Of a stretch of DNA of 64,000 nt, positions 25,354 through 34,210 are shown piece by piece; the stretch's first letter is position 1; each line of letters begins with the position of its first letter. A program made the position numbers and the translations under genes. The DNA comes from a virus: positions 124,001 to 188,000 of the IMG/VR virus record IMGVR_UViG_3300046543_000266; one strand, given 5' to 3'. Under the pieces are notes generated by a model that worked only from the letters and a program-made list of their open reading frames with translations, searched no databases and was not told the origin of the DNA.

Positions 25354-26478
25354 TCAACCCGATGTGTAATTAGAATTCGTGCCCTGACGTACTCCCAGCA
25401 ACTTCTCAGCGTAGTTGGCACCGACAATCAGAAAGGCTTTGGCTGAGATGATATACGTCCCGGCGTAGGCCACATCCTGCTTCTGGTTCTCGGTATCCAC
25501 TGCGAAGGTGAAGGTATCGAACAGTTGCAACGTTGTCGGCGTGGAGATGTTGAACTCAACACTCAGACTGTACGTGTTGGCAAACCGCATGTTCTGATAG
25601 ACTGCGCGCTCGTAGTTCGTGTGGACGTTGCCAACGTCGATAGCGCTGAAGGTACGGTAGCCCTGCTGGATCTTGTCTTTGATAGCTACGTTGAACAGCG
25701 GACTATTGCTGTCCGGCGTGAACGTCACCTGATCGTGCATAGTGTGCGTGTCGTCGCCAATCATCGACTGCTGGACCCGGGTATTCTGGTAGCCAGTCAT
25801 CTTGTTGTTAAGCCCAGACTTGGCTTGCGGCTGGTAGTCAGTAGCTGTGAACGCGCCGATGAGGTACTGGCCCAGAACAATCTTGGCAGACGGATCAGGC
25901 AACGTGTTCACATCCTTGTACTTCATTCCCCCGACAGGATCCACACCCAGAACCATGTATGATCCATCGTTTGCGTATCCGCGCTTCGCCACTTGCTTGG
26001 CGAACTCACCGTAGGTTCGGTTGCGAGGCATCCACAGTTGCGAATCGTTTGTGGCGGTGCCGCTATACGGGATACCGCACGTCGAAGCAATCTGAGACAG
26101 GACGTCGTCGCTTGTACCACGAACACCTCCAGTAGCAGTGCCCGTCCAGTAGCGAGGGGCGTCGTAGTAACCGTCCACCTCGTACTCAAACGACGAGCCG
26201 TTGAACTGCTTCACGTGATGGAACTTGCGGAAGTTATACGTGACTGTGGCAGCGGCTGACGGCTTGACCACCACGCGGATCGGAATGGCATCCTGCAACT
26301 CTAGCTGGTCCAGAGAGTGGATTACGTCGATGAGCTTGAAGTGCACGGTCGGAAGGAACGTCTTGGTCGAATAACCAACGTGCAGAAAGGCCAGCGTGTT
26401 AGTACCCGGATCCAGCGGATACTCCACGTTGTTGATGAAGATTGCTACTTCCAACCTTCCGTTTACGTTATAGCCCAT
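25354..26478 (-). CDS. Baseplate hub protein, gp27/gpD-like
   Basis: 374 residues located immediately upstream of the spike gene. It shows the hub pattern: a strand-rich N-terminus (VAIFINNVEYPLDPGTNTLAFLHVGYSTKTFLPTVHFKLID), a VLSQIASTCGIPYSG helix, YGEFAKQVAKRGYANDGSYMVLGVDPVGGMKYKD and a second ring domain ending YIISAKAFLIVGANYAEKLLGVRQG. The paired toroid of gp27/gpD holds the spike and caps the tube. Assigned from order plus these segments. Confidence 0.75.
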   Translation of the reverse strand: MGYNVNGRLEVAIFINNVEYPLDPGTNTLAFLHVGYSTKTFLPTVHFKLIDVIHSLDQLELQDAIPIRVVVKPSAAATVTYNFRKFHHVKQFNGSSFEYEVDGYYDAPRYWTGTATGGVRGTSDDVLSQIASTCGIPYSGTATNDSQLWMPRNRTYGEFAKQVAKRGYANDGSYMVLGVDPVGGMKYKDVNTLPDPSAKIVLGQYLIGAFTATDYQPQAKSGLNNKMTGYQNTRVQQSMIGDDTHTMHDQVTFTPDSNSPLFNVAIKDKIQQGYRTFSAIDVGNVHTNYERAVYQNMRFANTYSLSVEFNISTPTTLQLFDTFTFAVDTENQKQDVAYAGTYIISAKAFLIVGANYAEKLLGVRQGTNSNYTSG

Positions 26479-26485
26479 GCTATCC

Positions 26486-26827
26486 TCAGATGGTCAATGT
26501 CTGCTGCTGATTGTTCTGCTGCTTCGACAGATACGCGATAACGTCTGCCTTGGTTGGCACACGAAGCACCAATCCGACAGCAAGATCCGAGATCGGGTCG
26601 GACAGACCGTTGTATGCCAGAAGGGCGCGCCACAGTGACGTGTCCCCGAACAAGCGGAAGGCCAGACCCGGCAGATTAGCGACGTCGGTGGACTTCAGCT
26701 GGATCTGCGTGTTAGGCTGCACGTTGAAGCGCAGATTCTTGTAACCCGATTTGAACTTGTCGTAGTTGCCACTGTTATCCAGCGGCGTGTAGCGACTCCA
26801 GTTGTAATCGCCGGTGTAACCGTCCAT
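26486..26827 (-). CDS. LysM-containing baseplate protein, gp53/gpX-like
   Basis: 113 residues. The segment DVANLPGLAFRLFGDTSLWRALLAYNGLSDPISDLAVGLVLRVPTKADVIAYL is a LysM-type fold of the sort found in P2 gpX and T4 gp53. These link hub and wedge in the baseplate; the fold here serves protein contacts rather than wall binding. The gene is adjacent to the hub gene. Confidence 0.8.
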   Translation of the reverse strand: MDGYTGDYNWSRYTPLDNSGNYDKFKSGYKNLRFNVQPNTQIQLKSTDVANLPGLAFRLFGDTSLWRALLAYNGLSDPISDLAVGLVLRVPTKADVIAYLSKQQNNQQQTLTI

Positions 26828-26837
26828 GATCTATCTC

Positions 26838-27821
26838 CTACAGGTGGAAGCCGAATGAACTGGCGGCTTTCGAGGCAGCGCCAGATGCGGCTTGGAATGC
26901 GTTCTGACCGACGCTGGAAATTGCGTTCGGAATGCTGAACCCGAAGTTGTCGGCACCGCTGGTGGTCCCACCGTTAGGATTCAGGAACAACTGATCCAAG
27001 TCCGACTGGACCAGCATGAAGAGTGGCTTGAATCCGACCATCACCTTCGCGTGGTGCGGCAAGCCAGTCTGCGCATCGAAGTTGGAACTGAACGTCTGCT
27101 GCACGTTCGTGATGACCACGCTATCGAAGAACATGTAGTTACCGATGCGGATGCTGATCTGATTCTTGATACGCGACTTCCAGTAAGCGGACGTACCGAG
27201 ACTGGGGTTCTGCTGCAAGCTCGACTGAATGGTCGAGTTAGCCCCGTCGTTAGACGTCGTTGCACTGTTACTCAACGTGCCTAGTTGCGGGGACACACCG
27301 ATAGCGCTGCCTACTTGGTTGACGACATCCTTGCCAAGATTCGTCGCGGTGTTCCACAGACCTTTGGCAACCGTACCGAACGTGGTGCCAGCGCTTTTGA
27401 TACCGTCAGCGGCGGTCCCCACCAACTGCGACAAGTCCATGGACGGGCCGGGCTGTTGCAGCAATCCGAACGTGGAGTTGATTGAAGGCATCGTCAACTT
27501 CAACAGGTTCAGAATCGGCTGCCGCACGTCGGCATCCGGATCCGTTTCGGTGTGGAACTCCAATTCGATCGACAGGTCCGAGTCCTGATTACCAGACCAG
27601 ATCTGAGCCGTAAGCGCTTGCACCGACAGCTTGGTGCCGAACAACGCCATCGCGTCGTTCAGCTTCTTGTTGCCTGAGAGCCCTTGTGCGAACGGTGTGT
27701 CGTAAGTGGCACGAGCATCGAACGCGAAGCTATCAGGCATCGGTGCAGTCACGACGATAGGCTGTCCGCCGTTGCTCGGCTGCGTCTGTTGAATGACGCA
27801 CAGATAATTCGTATTTGCCAT
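26838..27821 (-). CDS. Tail/baseplate structural protein of unknown family
   Basis: 327 residues from ATG 27821 (the TTG at 27833 is rejected). No family is firmly recognised. The ends carry strands reminiscent of tube-type proteins (MPDSFAFDARATYDTPFAQGL; IRIGNYMFFDSVVITNVQQTFSSNF, PHHAKVMVGFKPLFMLVQSDLDQLFL). A long Ser/Thr/Ala/Gly-rich middle (about 110-215) separates them. A gp48/gp54-like tube-initiator role would fit its place between tail lysozyme and LysM protein. Confidence 0.55.
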   Translation of the reverse strand: MANTNYLCVIQQTQPSNGGQPIVVTAPMPDSFAFDARATYDTPFAQGLSGNKKLNDAMALFGTKLSVQALTAQIWSGNQDSDLSIELEFHTETDPDADVRQPILNLLKLTMPSINSTFGLLQQPGPSMDLSQLVGTAADGIKSAGTTFGTVAKGLWNTATNLGKDVVNQVGSAIGVSPQLGTLSNSATTSNDGANSTIQSSLQQNPSLGTSAYWKSRIKNQISIRIGNYMFFDSVVITNVQQTFSSNFDAQTGLPHHAKVMVGFKPLFMLVQSDLDQLFLNPNGGTTSGADNFGFSIPNAISSVGQNAFQAASGAASKAASSFGFHL

Positions 27822-27837
27822 TGTAAACCCCAATCAA

Positions 27838-29397
27838 TCAAGCGTTGACTGCTATGAGAACACCCTGCGGTCCGCGAATCACAGTGTTCCCGTTTGATCC
27901 GTCCTTCGAAGCGACGACGTTGCCGTTAGCCATCCGCTGACCAGGAGCTGACGCCGTGCCATTGTTAGGTTTCCCGTTGGGCTGCGTGGTCGCCCCGTTC
28001 TGCATCGCTACCTGTGCGTCTGGAAGTGACGACGTCGCACCCTGCGGATACTGCGTATTGTTTGCCAGCTGGACCAGCGATGCCTTTTCTGATTCGGCAC
28101 GCTTACGCAAACCTCCCCACAGCGTAGGGCTCTTCGAGAACAGCTTCTCGGTGTTCGCGTATTTGTAGTCCTGGATAGCAGCGACGATCTGAGCGTCTGT
28201 CCACTTCTGCCAGTCCTGACCAGCCAGCGCTCCCTGCACGACCTTCAGAGTTAGGCCACGCATCTGCACAGCCGTCGACCAGATGTTATCCTGTACCGCT
28301 GGACCACGGTCGCTGAAGTCGAAGCCCGCCTGTTTCAAGCGGCGCATCTGCACATCGTAATACTGACCCTTGATGAAGTCGTGCTGTGCCTGTCCAAACG
28401 CTGGATCCTTTGCCAGTTCCTTCCACTTGGCATTAAACGCATCCGTGGCTGGAACCAGACCTTCGAACTCCTTACCGTATGGCGTGTTCTTCAGGAACTC
28501 CTGCACACCACCGGTCTTCGAGCTGAACTGATAGATACCGTAGGACACACCACCCAAGTCGCCAGCGCCGGACGAGATAGTGCCAGCACCACCTGAACCA
28601 GACTCGAAGCGCTTGGACGTCTGACCGAGACTCCAGGCACCACTCTGCGTGATTGCACGAATAGGAGCACCCGCTTCGCCTGGAGCTCCGGCCGCGATAG
28701 GGGCTCCGGCCATGCCTTCCATGCGAACAGGACTTTCCAGCAGTGCATCCGCTTGATCAGCGAGATTGCTCTTATCCGCATTGGCATCTTTCAGTGAATC
28801 CTTGTTACCCTTGAAGAACATGTCCCATGCCGCGTAACCAAGGACCGCAGCACCACCCAAGACTACGATAACCGGCCACAGTTCAGGGTTCAGGCCGATG
28901 AAGCCCAACACTTCCATGAGCACTGGACGCACCAACCATTCGACCATACCCATCATGCCGCGTACGATAACCTCTTTGACTATCCACTTCACGAAGCGAA
29001 ACACTGCGCGCACTGCCGTCTTGACCACCCATTTCACGATCTTCTTCAGCGCCCACTTGGTAACGCGTTTCAGCAGACTGTCGCCTTGGCGTACTCGCTT
29101 GGCTTCAGCTTCATCAGCATCGGCCTCTTCGTCCAATCGCGACTGGATGAACGCTTCCTTGGCTGCTGCCTGTACTCGTTCCCAGTCAGCTTGCTCGTCA
29201 TCGTGATTAGCGAAGTGCGTAACCACACCCTGGAAGGTCCAGGCCATGTAGTCACGCTTCTCCTGCTCGCGAGGTACGATAACCTTGTCGATAAATGACG
29301 ACAGGTCCATAAACGACTTGGGGTTATCGACCGCAGTGCTGTCTTCCTTCGGTTCTCTGAAGGGCACCAGAGCCGTTGCGTCCGTCAGAGTAACCAT
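27838..29397 (-). CDS. Tail-associated peptidoglycan hydrolase with membrane-active helices
   Basis: 519 residues. The C-terminal part (about 255-430) has the lysozyme-like pattern ESGSGGAGTISSGAGDLGGVSYGIYQ, with E265 as the likely catalytic acid, followed by VQEFL and a helical body. This pattern occurs in many phage tail lysins. Residues 108-160 are strongly amphipathic and basic (LLKRVTKWALKKIVKWVVKTAVRAVF), and 172-192 form a hydrophobic segment (WPVIVVLGGAAVLGYAAW). It probably acts during DNA entry, crossing the outer membrane and wall. Adjacent to the tape-measure candidate, which suggests it travels in the tail tube or hub. Confidence 0.75.
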   Translation of the reverse strand: MVTLTDATALVPFREPKEDSTAVDNPKSFMDLSSFIDKVIVPREQEKRDYMAWTFQGVVTHFANHDDEQADWERVQAAAKEAFIQSRLDEEADADEAEAKRVRQGDSLLKRVTKWALKKIVKWVVKTAVRAVFRFVKWIVKEVIVRGMMGMVEWLVRPVLMEVLGFIGLNPELWPVIVVLGGAAVLGYAAWDMFFKGNKDSLKDANADKSNLADQADALLESPVRMEGMAGAPIAAGAPGEAGAPIRAITQSGAWSLGQTSKRFESGSGGAGTISSGAGDLGGVSYGIYQFSSKTGGVQEFLKNTPYGKEFEGLVPATDAFNAKWKELAKDPAFGQAQHDFIKGQYYDVQMRRLKQAGFDFSDRGPAVQDNIWSTAVQMRGLTLKVVQGALAGQDWQKWTDAQIVAAIQDYKYANTEKLFSKSPTLWGGLRKRAESEKASLVQLANNTQYPQGATSSLPDAQVAMQNGATTQPNGKPNNGTASAPGQRMANGNVVASKDGSNGNTVIRGPQGVLIAVNA

Positions 29398-29398
29398 A

Positions 29399-31306
29399 TT
29401 AGTTCACGAGGAAAGTAGAGTTCATCAACGGCAGACTATCATCAATGCCTGACTGGAAGCCGAAGCTTGACCCACCAATCTTCGGTGAGCCTACACCCGG
29501 AGCGTTGCTACCAGTTCCAGCCGGACCACTCGGCGAGCTGGCTCCCGGTGGGGGAGTGGATGTTCCCGGATTTACCTTGACGGTAGTGCCCGGATTCGAC
29601 ACCGTCGAGTTGGTGATGCTACCGGCATTGGCCTGATTGTTGACGGTCGAGCGGTTGCCTCCGACGTTAGCACTCGACGACGCGGTCACCGTAGTGTTGG
29701 CGTTGACGCTGGTAGTGTTGGAGTTGCCACCCTTGTTCGCATAGTAGCTCGGATTGCTCGTGGCGTTGGCTACGTCGCTCTTCACCACGTTCTCATCACC
29801 GAGCTTGATGCCAAAGAAGTTGCCGATCTTCGACTGCCACGACTGATGCGCACCCGGATCTTTGGCTTCCGGTAGCTTGGCTCCAGGATGCTGGTCCTTC
29901 AAGCCCGCGTCCATCTTTGCCAGTTCAGCCTGTACCTTCGGATCTTGTAAGCGCTGCGCGTTGGACTTGGTGAGCTTGGCACCACCGTGATCCTTGGCTG
30001 CGTCTACTTCAGGCTGCTCGATCTTCTTGTTGAGCCCGAGCTTCTCGAGAACCCAATCAATGATCGTCTTGCCCTGATCCTTCATGTACTCCCACGAAGA
30101 GACCGCCATCTTCTTGATGTTATCCCATGTGAGGATCTTCTGAACCGTTTCCGCCAATCCAGTGAACAACTGCGGGTCCATGATCATGGCGGCCAACACA
30201 CCACCCAGACCCTTCAGCCATGAACTAGTGTCGTCCTTCTCCTTCTTGGACTTCTTGCCTGAAGACTTATCGCCGAACTCATTCTTCAGGGCGCGGGCGA
30301 CGGCGTTGGCATTCTCTTCAGCCTTATCCGACTCACCACTCTTGTGACCGTTCGGGTTAGCCAGGAAGTCCATCAGCTGTTTGTACAGCGACGTCTGGTC
30401 GTTAGCCGCAGTGGTGATCGCAGCTTCCGTATTCGGAGACAGCGACACCACGTCTGCACCCTTGACGGTACTGCCCTGAGTAGCAGTGTTGCCCGTCGGC
30501 ATATCGATGACGTCGGCTGCCGGAGCACGATCACTTTCGCGATTGCCGCCAACCAACGACATCGCACGATTCAGCACCGAAGGCTGTTCTGCTAGGTGCC
30601 AGTCGTTGCTCTGATACGGGACCAGCGAGTTACCACCCGAAGGTCCCGACAGAAGCGGGGTATTGGCGTGATGTCCAATCTCGCCGTTCCCCATCGCAGT
30701 GCGTTCCCGCTTGATGGACGCCGCCAGATCGCGCAACGTGTGTTGAAACACGTCGGCAATGCTTTCCAGCAGATCCTTCTTGCGAGTAACCCATCGAGCG
30801 TCGTCGCGCGCCATCAGCTCGTCGACCATAATGTCCTGCGCAGTCAGAACATCATCCACACTTGCCGGATCTGCCTGTTTGCGCGGGGCCACCATGTTCT
30901 GGAAGTCCGTGAGCTTCGTGCCGATCACGCGCTCGATCTCTTCGGACTGTTCCAGGTTACTGAGCTCGACCACATCCTGGATCTGATGCAACAGATCAGG
31001 GAATGCGTCGGCAAGCGCCTTGTTCAGGGCTTGCTCGTAGGCCGTGAGTTGCGCGCCGCCACCGTCGTCAGCGCCGTGAAGCTTTTCATACTGTGCTTCG
31101 AACTTCTTGGCACTGACTTCGGCAGCGCTGATCGCCTGATCGAACACCTGCTTCGCCAGTCCACTCAACCCGTTGAGCGCGGTACTAACCGCCTTCACAT
31201 CGGATGCGCTGGCAACTCCCTTTGCGATGTTCTGCAACGAGAGGCCCGCCTTGTGTTCCAGCGAAGCCCACTTCTTTTTCTCTGCGTCACTACGAAAAGC
31301 GGCCAT
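29399..31306 (-). CDS. Probable tape-measure or tail hub protein
   Basis: About 635 residues from ATG 31306. The N-terminal 340 residues are mostly helical and coiled-coil-like (LSLQNIAKGVASASDVKAVSTALNGLSGLAKQVFDQAISAAEV). Residues near 350-395 contain a Lys-rich stretch followed by WLKGLGGVLAAMIM, a possible membrane segment. The last 130 residues are Ser/Asn/Thr/Gly/Pro-rich and disordered. Position after the gp26/gp51-like pair, which act as chaperones in tail initiation, supports a tape-measure or gp29-like role, but no family motif was identified. Confidence 0.5.
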   Translation of the reverse strand: MAAFRSDAEKKKWASLEHKAGLSLQNIAKGVASASDVKAVSTALNGLSGLAKQVFDQAISAAEVSAKKFEAQYEKLHGADDGGGAQLTAYEQALNKALADAFPDLLHQIQDVVELSNLEQSEEIERVIGTKLTDFQNMVAPRKQADPASVDDVLTAQDIMVDELMARDDARWVTRKKDLLESIADVFQHTLRDLAASIKRERTAMGNGEIGHHANTPLLSGPSGGNSLVPYQSNDWHLAEQPSVLNRAMSLVGGNRESDRAPAADVIDMPTGNTATQGSTVKGADVVSLSPNTEAAITTAANDQTSLYKQLMDFLANPNGHKSGESDKAEENANAVARALKNEFGDKSSGKKSKKEKDDTSSWLKGLGGVLAAMIMDPQLFTGLAETVQKILTWDNIKKMAVSSWEYMKDQGKTIIDWVLEKLGLNKKIEQPEVDAAKDHGGAKLTKSNAQRLQDPKVQAELAKMDAGLKDQHPGAKLPEAKDPGAHQSWQSKIGNFFGIKLGDENVVKSDVANATSNPSYYANKGGNSNTTSVNANTTVTASSSANVGGNRSTVNNQANAGSITNSTVSNPGTTVKVNPGTSTPPPGASSPSGPAGTGSNAPGVGSPKIGGSSFGFQSGIDDSLPLMNSTFLVN

Positions 31307-31311
31307 AGTAA

Positions 31312-31506
31312 TCAACCTGTGTAGATCATTCCATTGCGTGCAGCATCGATGCGCTCGTCACGACGTTTCTGAGCATACTCCGAATACTGCTGGAACCGAT
31401 AAAGCGGCATTTCGTCAGATGGATCAAAACCGAATTCCGAAGCTATCAGAAAGTAGCGGTCCTTGACGTCAGCCGCGCTTGTCAGGGGAAAGAAACGAGA
31501 ACGCAT
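31312..31506 (-). CDS. Small tail-assembly protein, gp51-like position, overlapping frame
   Basis: 64 residues from an internal ATG at 31506 (MRSRFFPLTSAADVKDRYFL and onward), ending six bases before the next gene. It overlaps the last 38 bases of the gp26-like gene in the +1 frame. The conserved-looking part is helical and charged (MPLYRFQQYSEYAQKRRDERIDAARNG). It may be translated from this ATG or made as a frameshift extension of the upstream protein: TTTCTTTCCCC lies in the overlap. T4-like phages encode a small protein, gp51, next to gp26. Confidence 0.55.
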   Translation of the reverse strand: MRSRFFPLTSAADVKDRYFLIASEFGFDPSDEMPLYRFQQYSEYAQKRRDERIDAARNGMIYTG

Positions 31507-32734
31507 CGAGGATGAGCTTACTCTTCCTCGATGCGCCACACCCCTTGCACGTAACAACGACTTCTTCATCAACACCGTAAGTGCCAATGGCCTGTTCATA
31601 GTCTTGCAGCAGCTGAACTTGGTCTGCGGTTGCTTCCCCGACGATATCCACGCGCACGGCCAGCGTGAGCAGGAGTTCCTGATGCTGGATATGCGACGCC
31701 ATCTGAGCCAGATACGCAAACTCGGTACGGGTAGCCTTGTCCTGCATCTGCGGCGCATCCTGGAACTCGATGACATCGCGCATGGTAGGCGGGCGGAAGA
31801 ACATCGCCGAGGTATCGCTGAAGTGGTAGTGTTCCGGATTCGGGATTTCTTCCAGCTCCTTAACTACCATCGTGGATTGACGAATGATCTCGGCAATCTG
31901 CAGCGAGTCTTCCGGCAGGACTTGCGACTGGATGAGGTCGAACTGCTCCTGGGACATTTCGCCAGCAGCGACCGCGGCAGCGTACTGTTCCAGCTTGTAG
32001 CCGTCCTCGACGCGCTTCATGTGCGCTTCGTTGTTACACGTCGTCTTGTGCGTGTAGTTCGACTTCGTGAAGCTATTCAGACGCAGCCAATACAGCACGA
32101 AGTAGAAGTCCGGCAGGGTCAGGTCGAATGCGACAGCCGAATGTCCAGGCGTGGTCGTCATCAGAATCGATGACACGGCTTCCACCAGCGGAAGCAGTGA
32201 CTGTTCACGGTGCGCGCGTTGCAGCTTCGCCAGATGCTTGGCACGAAACGGCGAGGCGTACAGATCCTTGAAGTTGTAGAAGGCGAAGCGCGAAGGCAGT
32301 GCCAGCGACGTACCTTCCGGTTCAGCGATCGCGTTCGTGAATCCAGGCATTTCCACCGGAACCGTCGGCGCGCTCACTTGAGCTTGTCCAGCAGGGACGC
32401 CGTTGAACGACATTCCCATCGGATTGGGTTGCGGAGCCTGACGAGGAGCTTGCGGCTGATCGTCAAGCACCGGCTGCATCATCGGGCGACGTTGCAGCTG
32501 CGGCGCGTGTTGCGCTTGCGGGGCTGCCTGAGGTTGCGGCTGTGCCGTAGGTTGATGCGGCGTCTGACCTACCTTCGTCATCTGCTGAGGTGCCTGAGGA
32601 TGTGCCTTGGGCGGCGTCATGAAGTGAGCAGTCGACGCAGAACGCGCATCGACCTTCTTCTGGATCGCTTCCTGCCGCTCACGTGGGAACTCCATCGTGG
32701 TGGTGGAATGGATCGTGGTGTTGTTACCACTCAT
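31469..32734 (-). CDS. Baseplate hub assembly protein, gp26-like
   Basis: 421 residues. The first ~130 residues are Pro/Gln/Ala-rich and disordered. The folded part begins at SLALPSRFAFYNFKDLYASPFRAKHLAKLQRAHREQSLLPLVEAVSS and includes TLPDFYFVLYWLRLNSFTKSNYTHKTTC and a C-terminal CKGCG, so cysteines near residues 230 and 400 may bind zinc. This matches the plan of T4 gp26-type proteins, which have a conserved LPDFYxxLYWLR segment and a zinc site and help initiate the tail. The long N-terminal extension is unusual. Confidence 0.65.
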   Translation of the reverse strand: MSGNNTTIHSTTTMEFPRERQEAIQKKVDARSASTAHFMTPPKAHPQAPQQMTKVGQTPHQPTAQPQPQAAPQAQHAPQLQRRPMMQPVLDDQPQAPRQAPQPNPMGMSFNGVPAGQAQVSAPTVPVEMPGFTNAIAEPEGTSLALPSRFAFYNFKDLYASPFRAKHLAKLQRAHREQSLLPLVEAVSSILMTTTPGHSAVAFDLTLPDFYFVLYWLRLNSFTKSNYTHKTTCNNEAHMKRVEDGYKLEQYAAAVAAGEMSQEQFDLIQSQVLPEDSLQIAEIIRQSTMVVKELEEIPNPEHYHFSDTSAMFFRPPTMRDVIEFQDAPQMQDKATRTEFAYLAQMASHIQHQELLLTLAVRVDIVGEATADQVQLLQDYEQAIGTYGVDEEVVVTCKGCGASRKSKLILDAFSFLSPDKRG

Positions 32735-32771
32735 CGTTTACTCCTAGGTTGGGAAGGGTATTGCTTTGTGT

Positions 32772-33971
32772 TTATATCGTCGGTTGATACAGCGACGACG
32801 AGCCGGGCAACGGCAGATTATTGGCAAGGAAGTCAGTAGCACTGGACAGCATATGCGAACCGCTGCTGATCAGATCACCGACGTTACCAACTCCACTACC
32901 GATTAGATTCGTCAGCGCGTTGCTACTAAGGTTGGACGCAATCGCCGAAGTGAGGTCCGGGTTGACATCCATGACATTGATGAACACGTCGCCAACACTG
33001 AACGTCACGTGGTTGACTAGGCGCTCGCTGCTGTTGCTACCCATCTGGTAGGTGTCTACCGAGATAGGCCAGCACTCGGTGTACTGCACGATGGCGATAA
33101 CGCTCTTGGTGACATCCAGCAAGTAGATATAGATCGGCTTCTTGTAGTCAGACGGGCGACCCCATCCACCAGCGAGCTGTCCAGCAGTTGCCGCGCTGAA
33201 TGGCGTGAGCACTGCGTTGTTCCAGGCTTGCAGGTACTTCAACGAAGTGTTGGAGCTGTCCGCGTAGACCGCCAGACGAAGCGTATCCACAGAATACTTA
33301 TCCGGGTAGTTGCGGTCGCGACCTTCACGGAAGATGGCCTTCGACGCGAACTGGCGGAAAGGCATAGTAGCCTCTTCCACGAAGTACCACGGAAGTTGCG
33401 CTGCTTGGCTAGTGGACACAGCGCCGCCCATAGCCGAAGACAGAGCGCCACCGACACCGCTGAGTGCGCTGCTCGCAAGACTAGCCAGCACTCCAGCGCT
33501 CGCGCCAGATGCGGTCTGCGTCGTGCCGGGGCTGATGACTGGGAGCTGAGCGTACCATGTGAACGACATCAGCGGATCTGGACGTGCGGAGATACCAGCC
33601 AACGGATTGCCGGGGTCTGCGCCACCGATGCTGCTCATAGCACTGAAAGTGCCAGGACTCTGCAGAGTTGCTGACGGGGCGAAGCCACCTAGGCCAGACA
33701 ATGCTGAATCGAAAATCTTGGAGGGTGCGTTGAGTATGGAACCAACTGCACCGCTGACGTTGCCTGTGAGTAAGCTACCGACTGCACCTGTTACGGCGCC
33801 AATACCGGTCTTAACCACATTATTTACTGTGCCGCTGACTGCGGAACTAGCGTTGTTCTTGACGTTGGTGACAGCGCCTTTGACGCCCTGCTTGAGCGCG
33901 TTGACCTGCCCCTTCGTGTTCACGTGAATCTGTTGCTCGGCGTTGGATATTGCGTCGGAAAGAAAGCTCAT
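32772..33971 (-). CDS. Tail-tube-fold protein (tube or tube-initiator)
   Basis: 399 residues from ATG 33971 (MSFLSDAISNAEQQIH). Residues ~130-330 resemble the gp19/gp54 tube fold: PWYFVEEATMPFRQFASKAIFREGRDRNYPDKYSVDTLRLAVYAD, then an AWNNAVL helix and YIYLLDVTKSVIAIVQYTECWPISVDTYQMGSNSSERLVNHVTFSVGDVF. The first 110 residues are Ala/Gly/Val/Thr-rich (repeated GAVTGAVGSLL-type stretches), an added low-complexity arm. It may be the baseplate tube initiator; the main tube is presumably outside the window. Confidence 0.6.
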   Translation of the reverse strand: MSFLSDAISNAEQQIHVNTKGQVNALKQGVKGAVTNVKNNASSAVSGTVNNVVKTGIGAVTGAVGSLLTGNVSGAVGSILNAPSKIFDSALSGLGGFAPSATLQSPGTFSAMSSIGGADPGNPLAGISARPDPLMSFTWYAQLPVISPGTTQTASGASAGVLASLASSALSGVGGALSSAMGGAVSTSQAAQLPWYFVEEATMPFRQFASKAIFREGRDRNYPDKYSVDTLRLAVYADSSNTSLKYLQAWNNAVLTPFSAATAGQLAGGWGRPSDYKKPIYIYLLDVTKSVIAIVQYTECWPISVDTYQMGSNSSERLVNHVTFSVGDVFINVMDVNPDLTSAIASNLSSNALTNLIGSGVGNVGDLISSGSHMLSSATDFLANNLPLPGSSSLYQPTI

Positions 33972-34049
33972 GATTGGCACGCCCGTAAGGAGGCACCAAG
34001 AGTGGATTAGCTGACGGTTGAACCTCAAGAGTCAGCTGAACTCTTGGGT

Positions 34050-34107
34050 AAAGAGGAAAAGAGGAAAAGAGGGGACGCGAGACTCGAACTCGTTTTGATC
34101 GTCCCCC
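34050..34107 (-). terminator. Hairpin with T-loop-like arm and T-rich tail; terminator or tRNA-like remnant
   Basis: Read on the minus strand, GGGGGAC (34101-34107) pairs with GTCCCCT (34070-34076). Inside is an arm ACGAG-TTCGAGT-CTCGC, whose 7-base loop fits the T-psi-C consensus TTCRANY. A TCTTTTCCTCTTTT tract follows. This is the acceptor plus T-arm half of a tRNA with a 7-base linker in place of the D and anticodon arms. As a plain reading it is a rho-independent terminator. Confidence 0.6.
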
Positions 34108-34116
34108 AAACCACAA

Positions 34117-34156
34117 TGCAGTGTGTCACCCTTCCCACAAGTTTGAACCCACTGCA
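34117..34156. repeat. Inverted repeat TGCAGTG/CACTGCA
   Basis: Seven-base arms at 34117-34123 and 34150-34156 enclose 26 bases. It lies just upstream (minus strand) of the terminator-like hairpin and may fold with it. Confidence 0.45.
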
Positions 34157-34210
34157 CGTCGTCGAGTATGCGATACTGATGCTATTAAATTGGGGCTACT
34201 GGTGCCGTGC

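Larger units (their letters stand above)
33972..34210 (-). other. Largest intergenic gap, structured, no gene
   Basis: This 239-base gap separates the tail-tube-fold gene from the fibre-assembly-like gene. No plausible coding frame is seen. On the minus strand it contains, in order, an inverted repeat (34117-34156), a tRNA-top-half-like hairpin followed by a pyrimidine tract (34050-34107), and a 7-bp hairpin CAAGAGT/ACTCTTG near 34025-34045. The leader of the tail operon probably starts here. Confidence 0.6.

Noticed and set aside
33820-33828. Another AGTAAATAA as a promoter
   Set aside because: It lies inside the coding start of the tail-tube-fold gene, more than 1 kb from the next downstream start; counted as a motif occurrence but not annotated as a promoter.
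34070-34140. Canonical tRNA on the minus strand
   Set aside because: A T-arm is convincing, but the acceptor stem does not pair over a 70-base cloverleaf, the candidate anticodon loop lacks U33, and no D-arm consensus is present.
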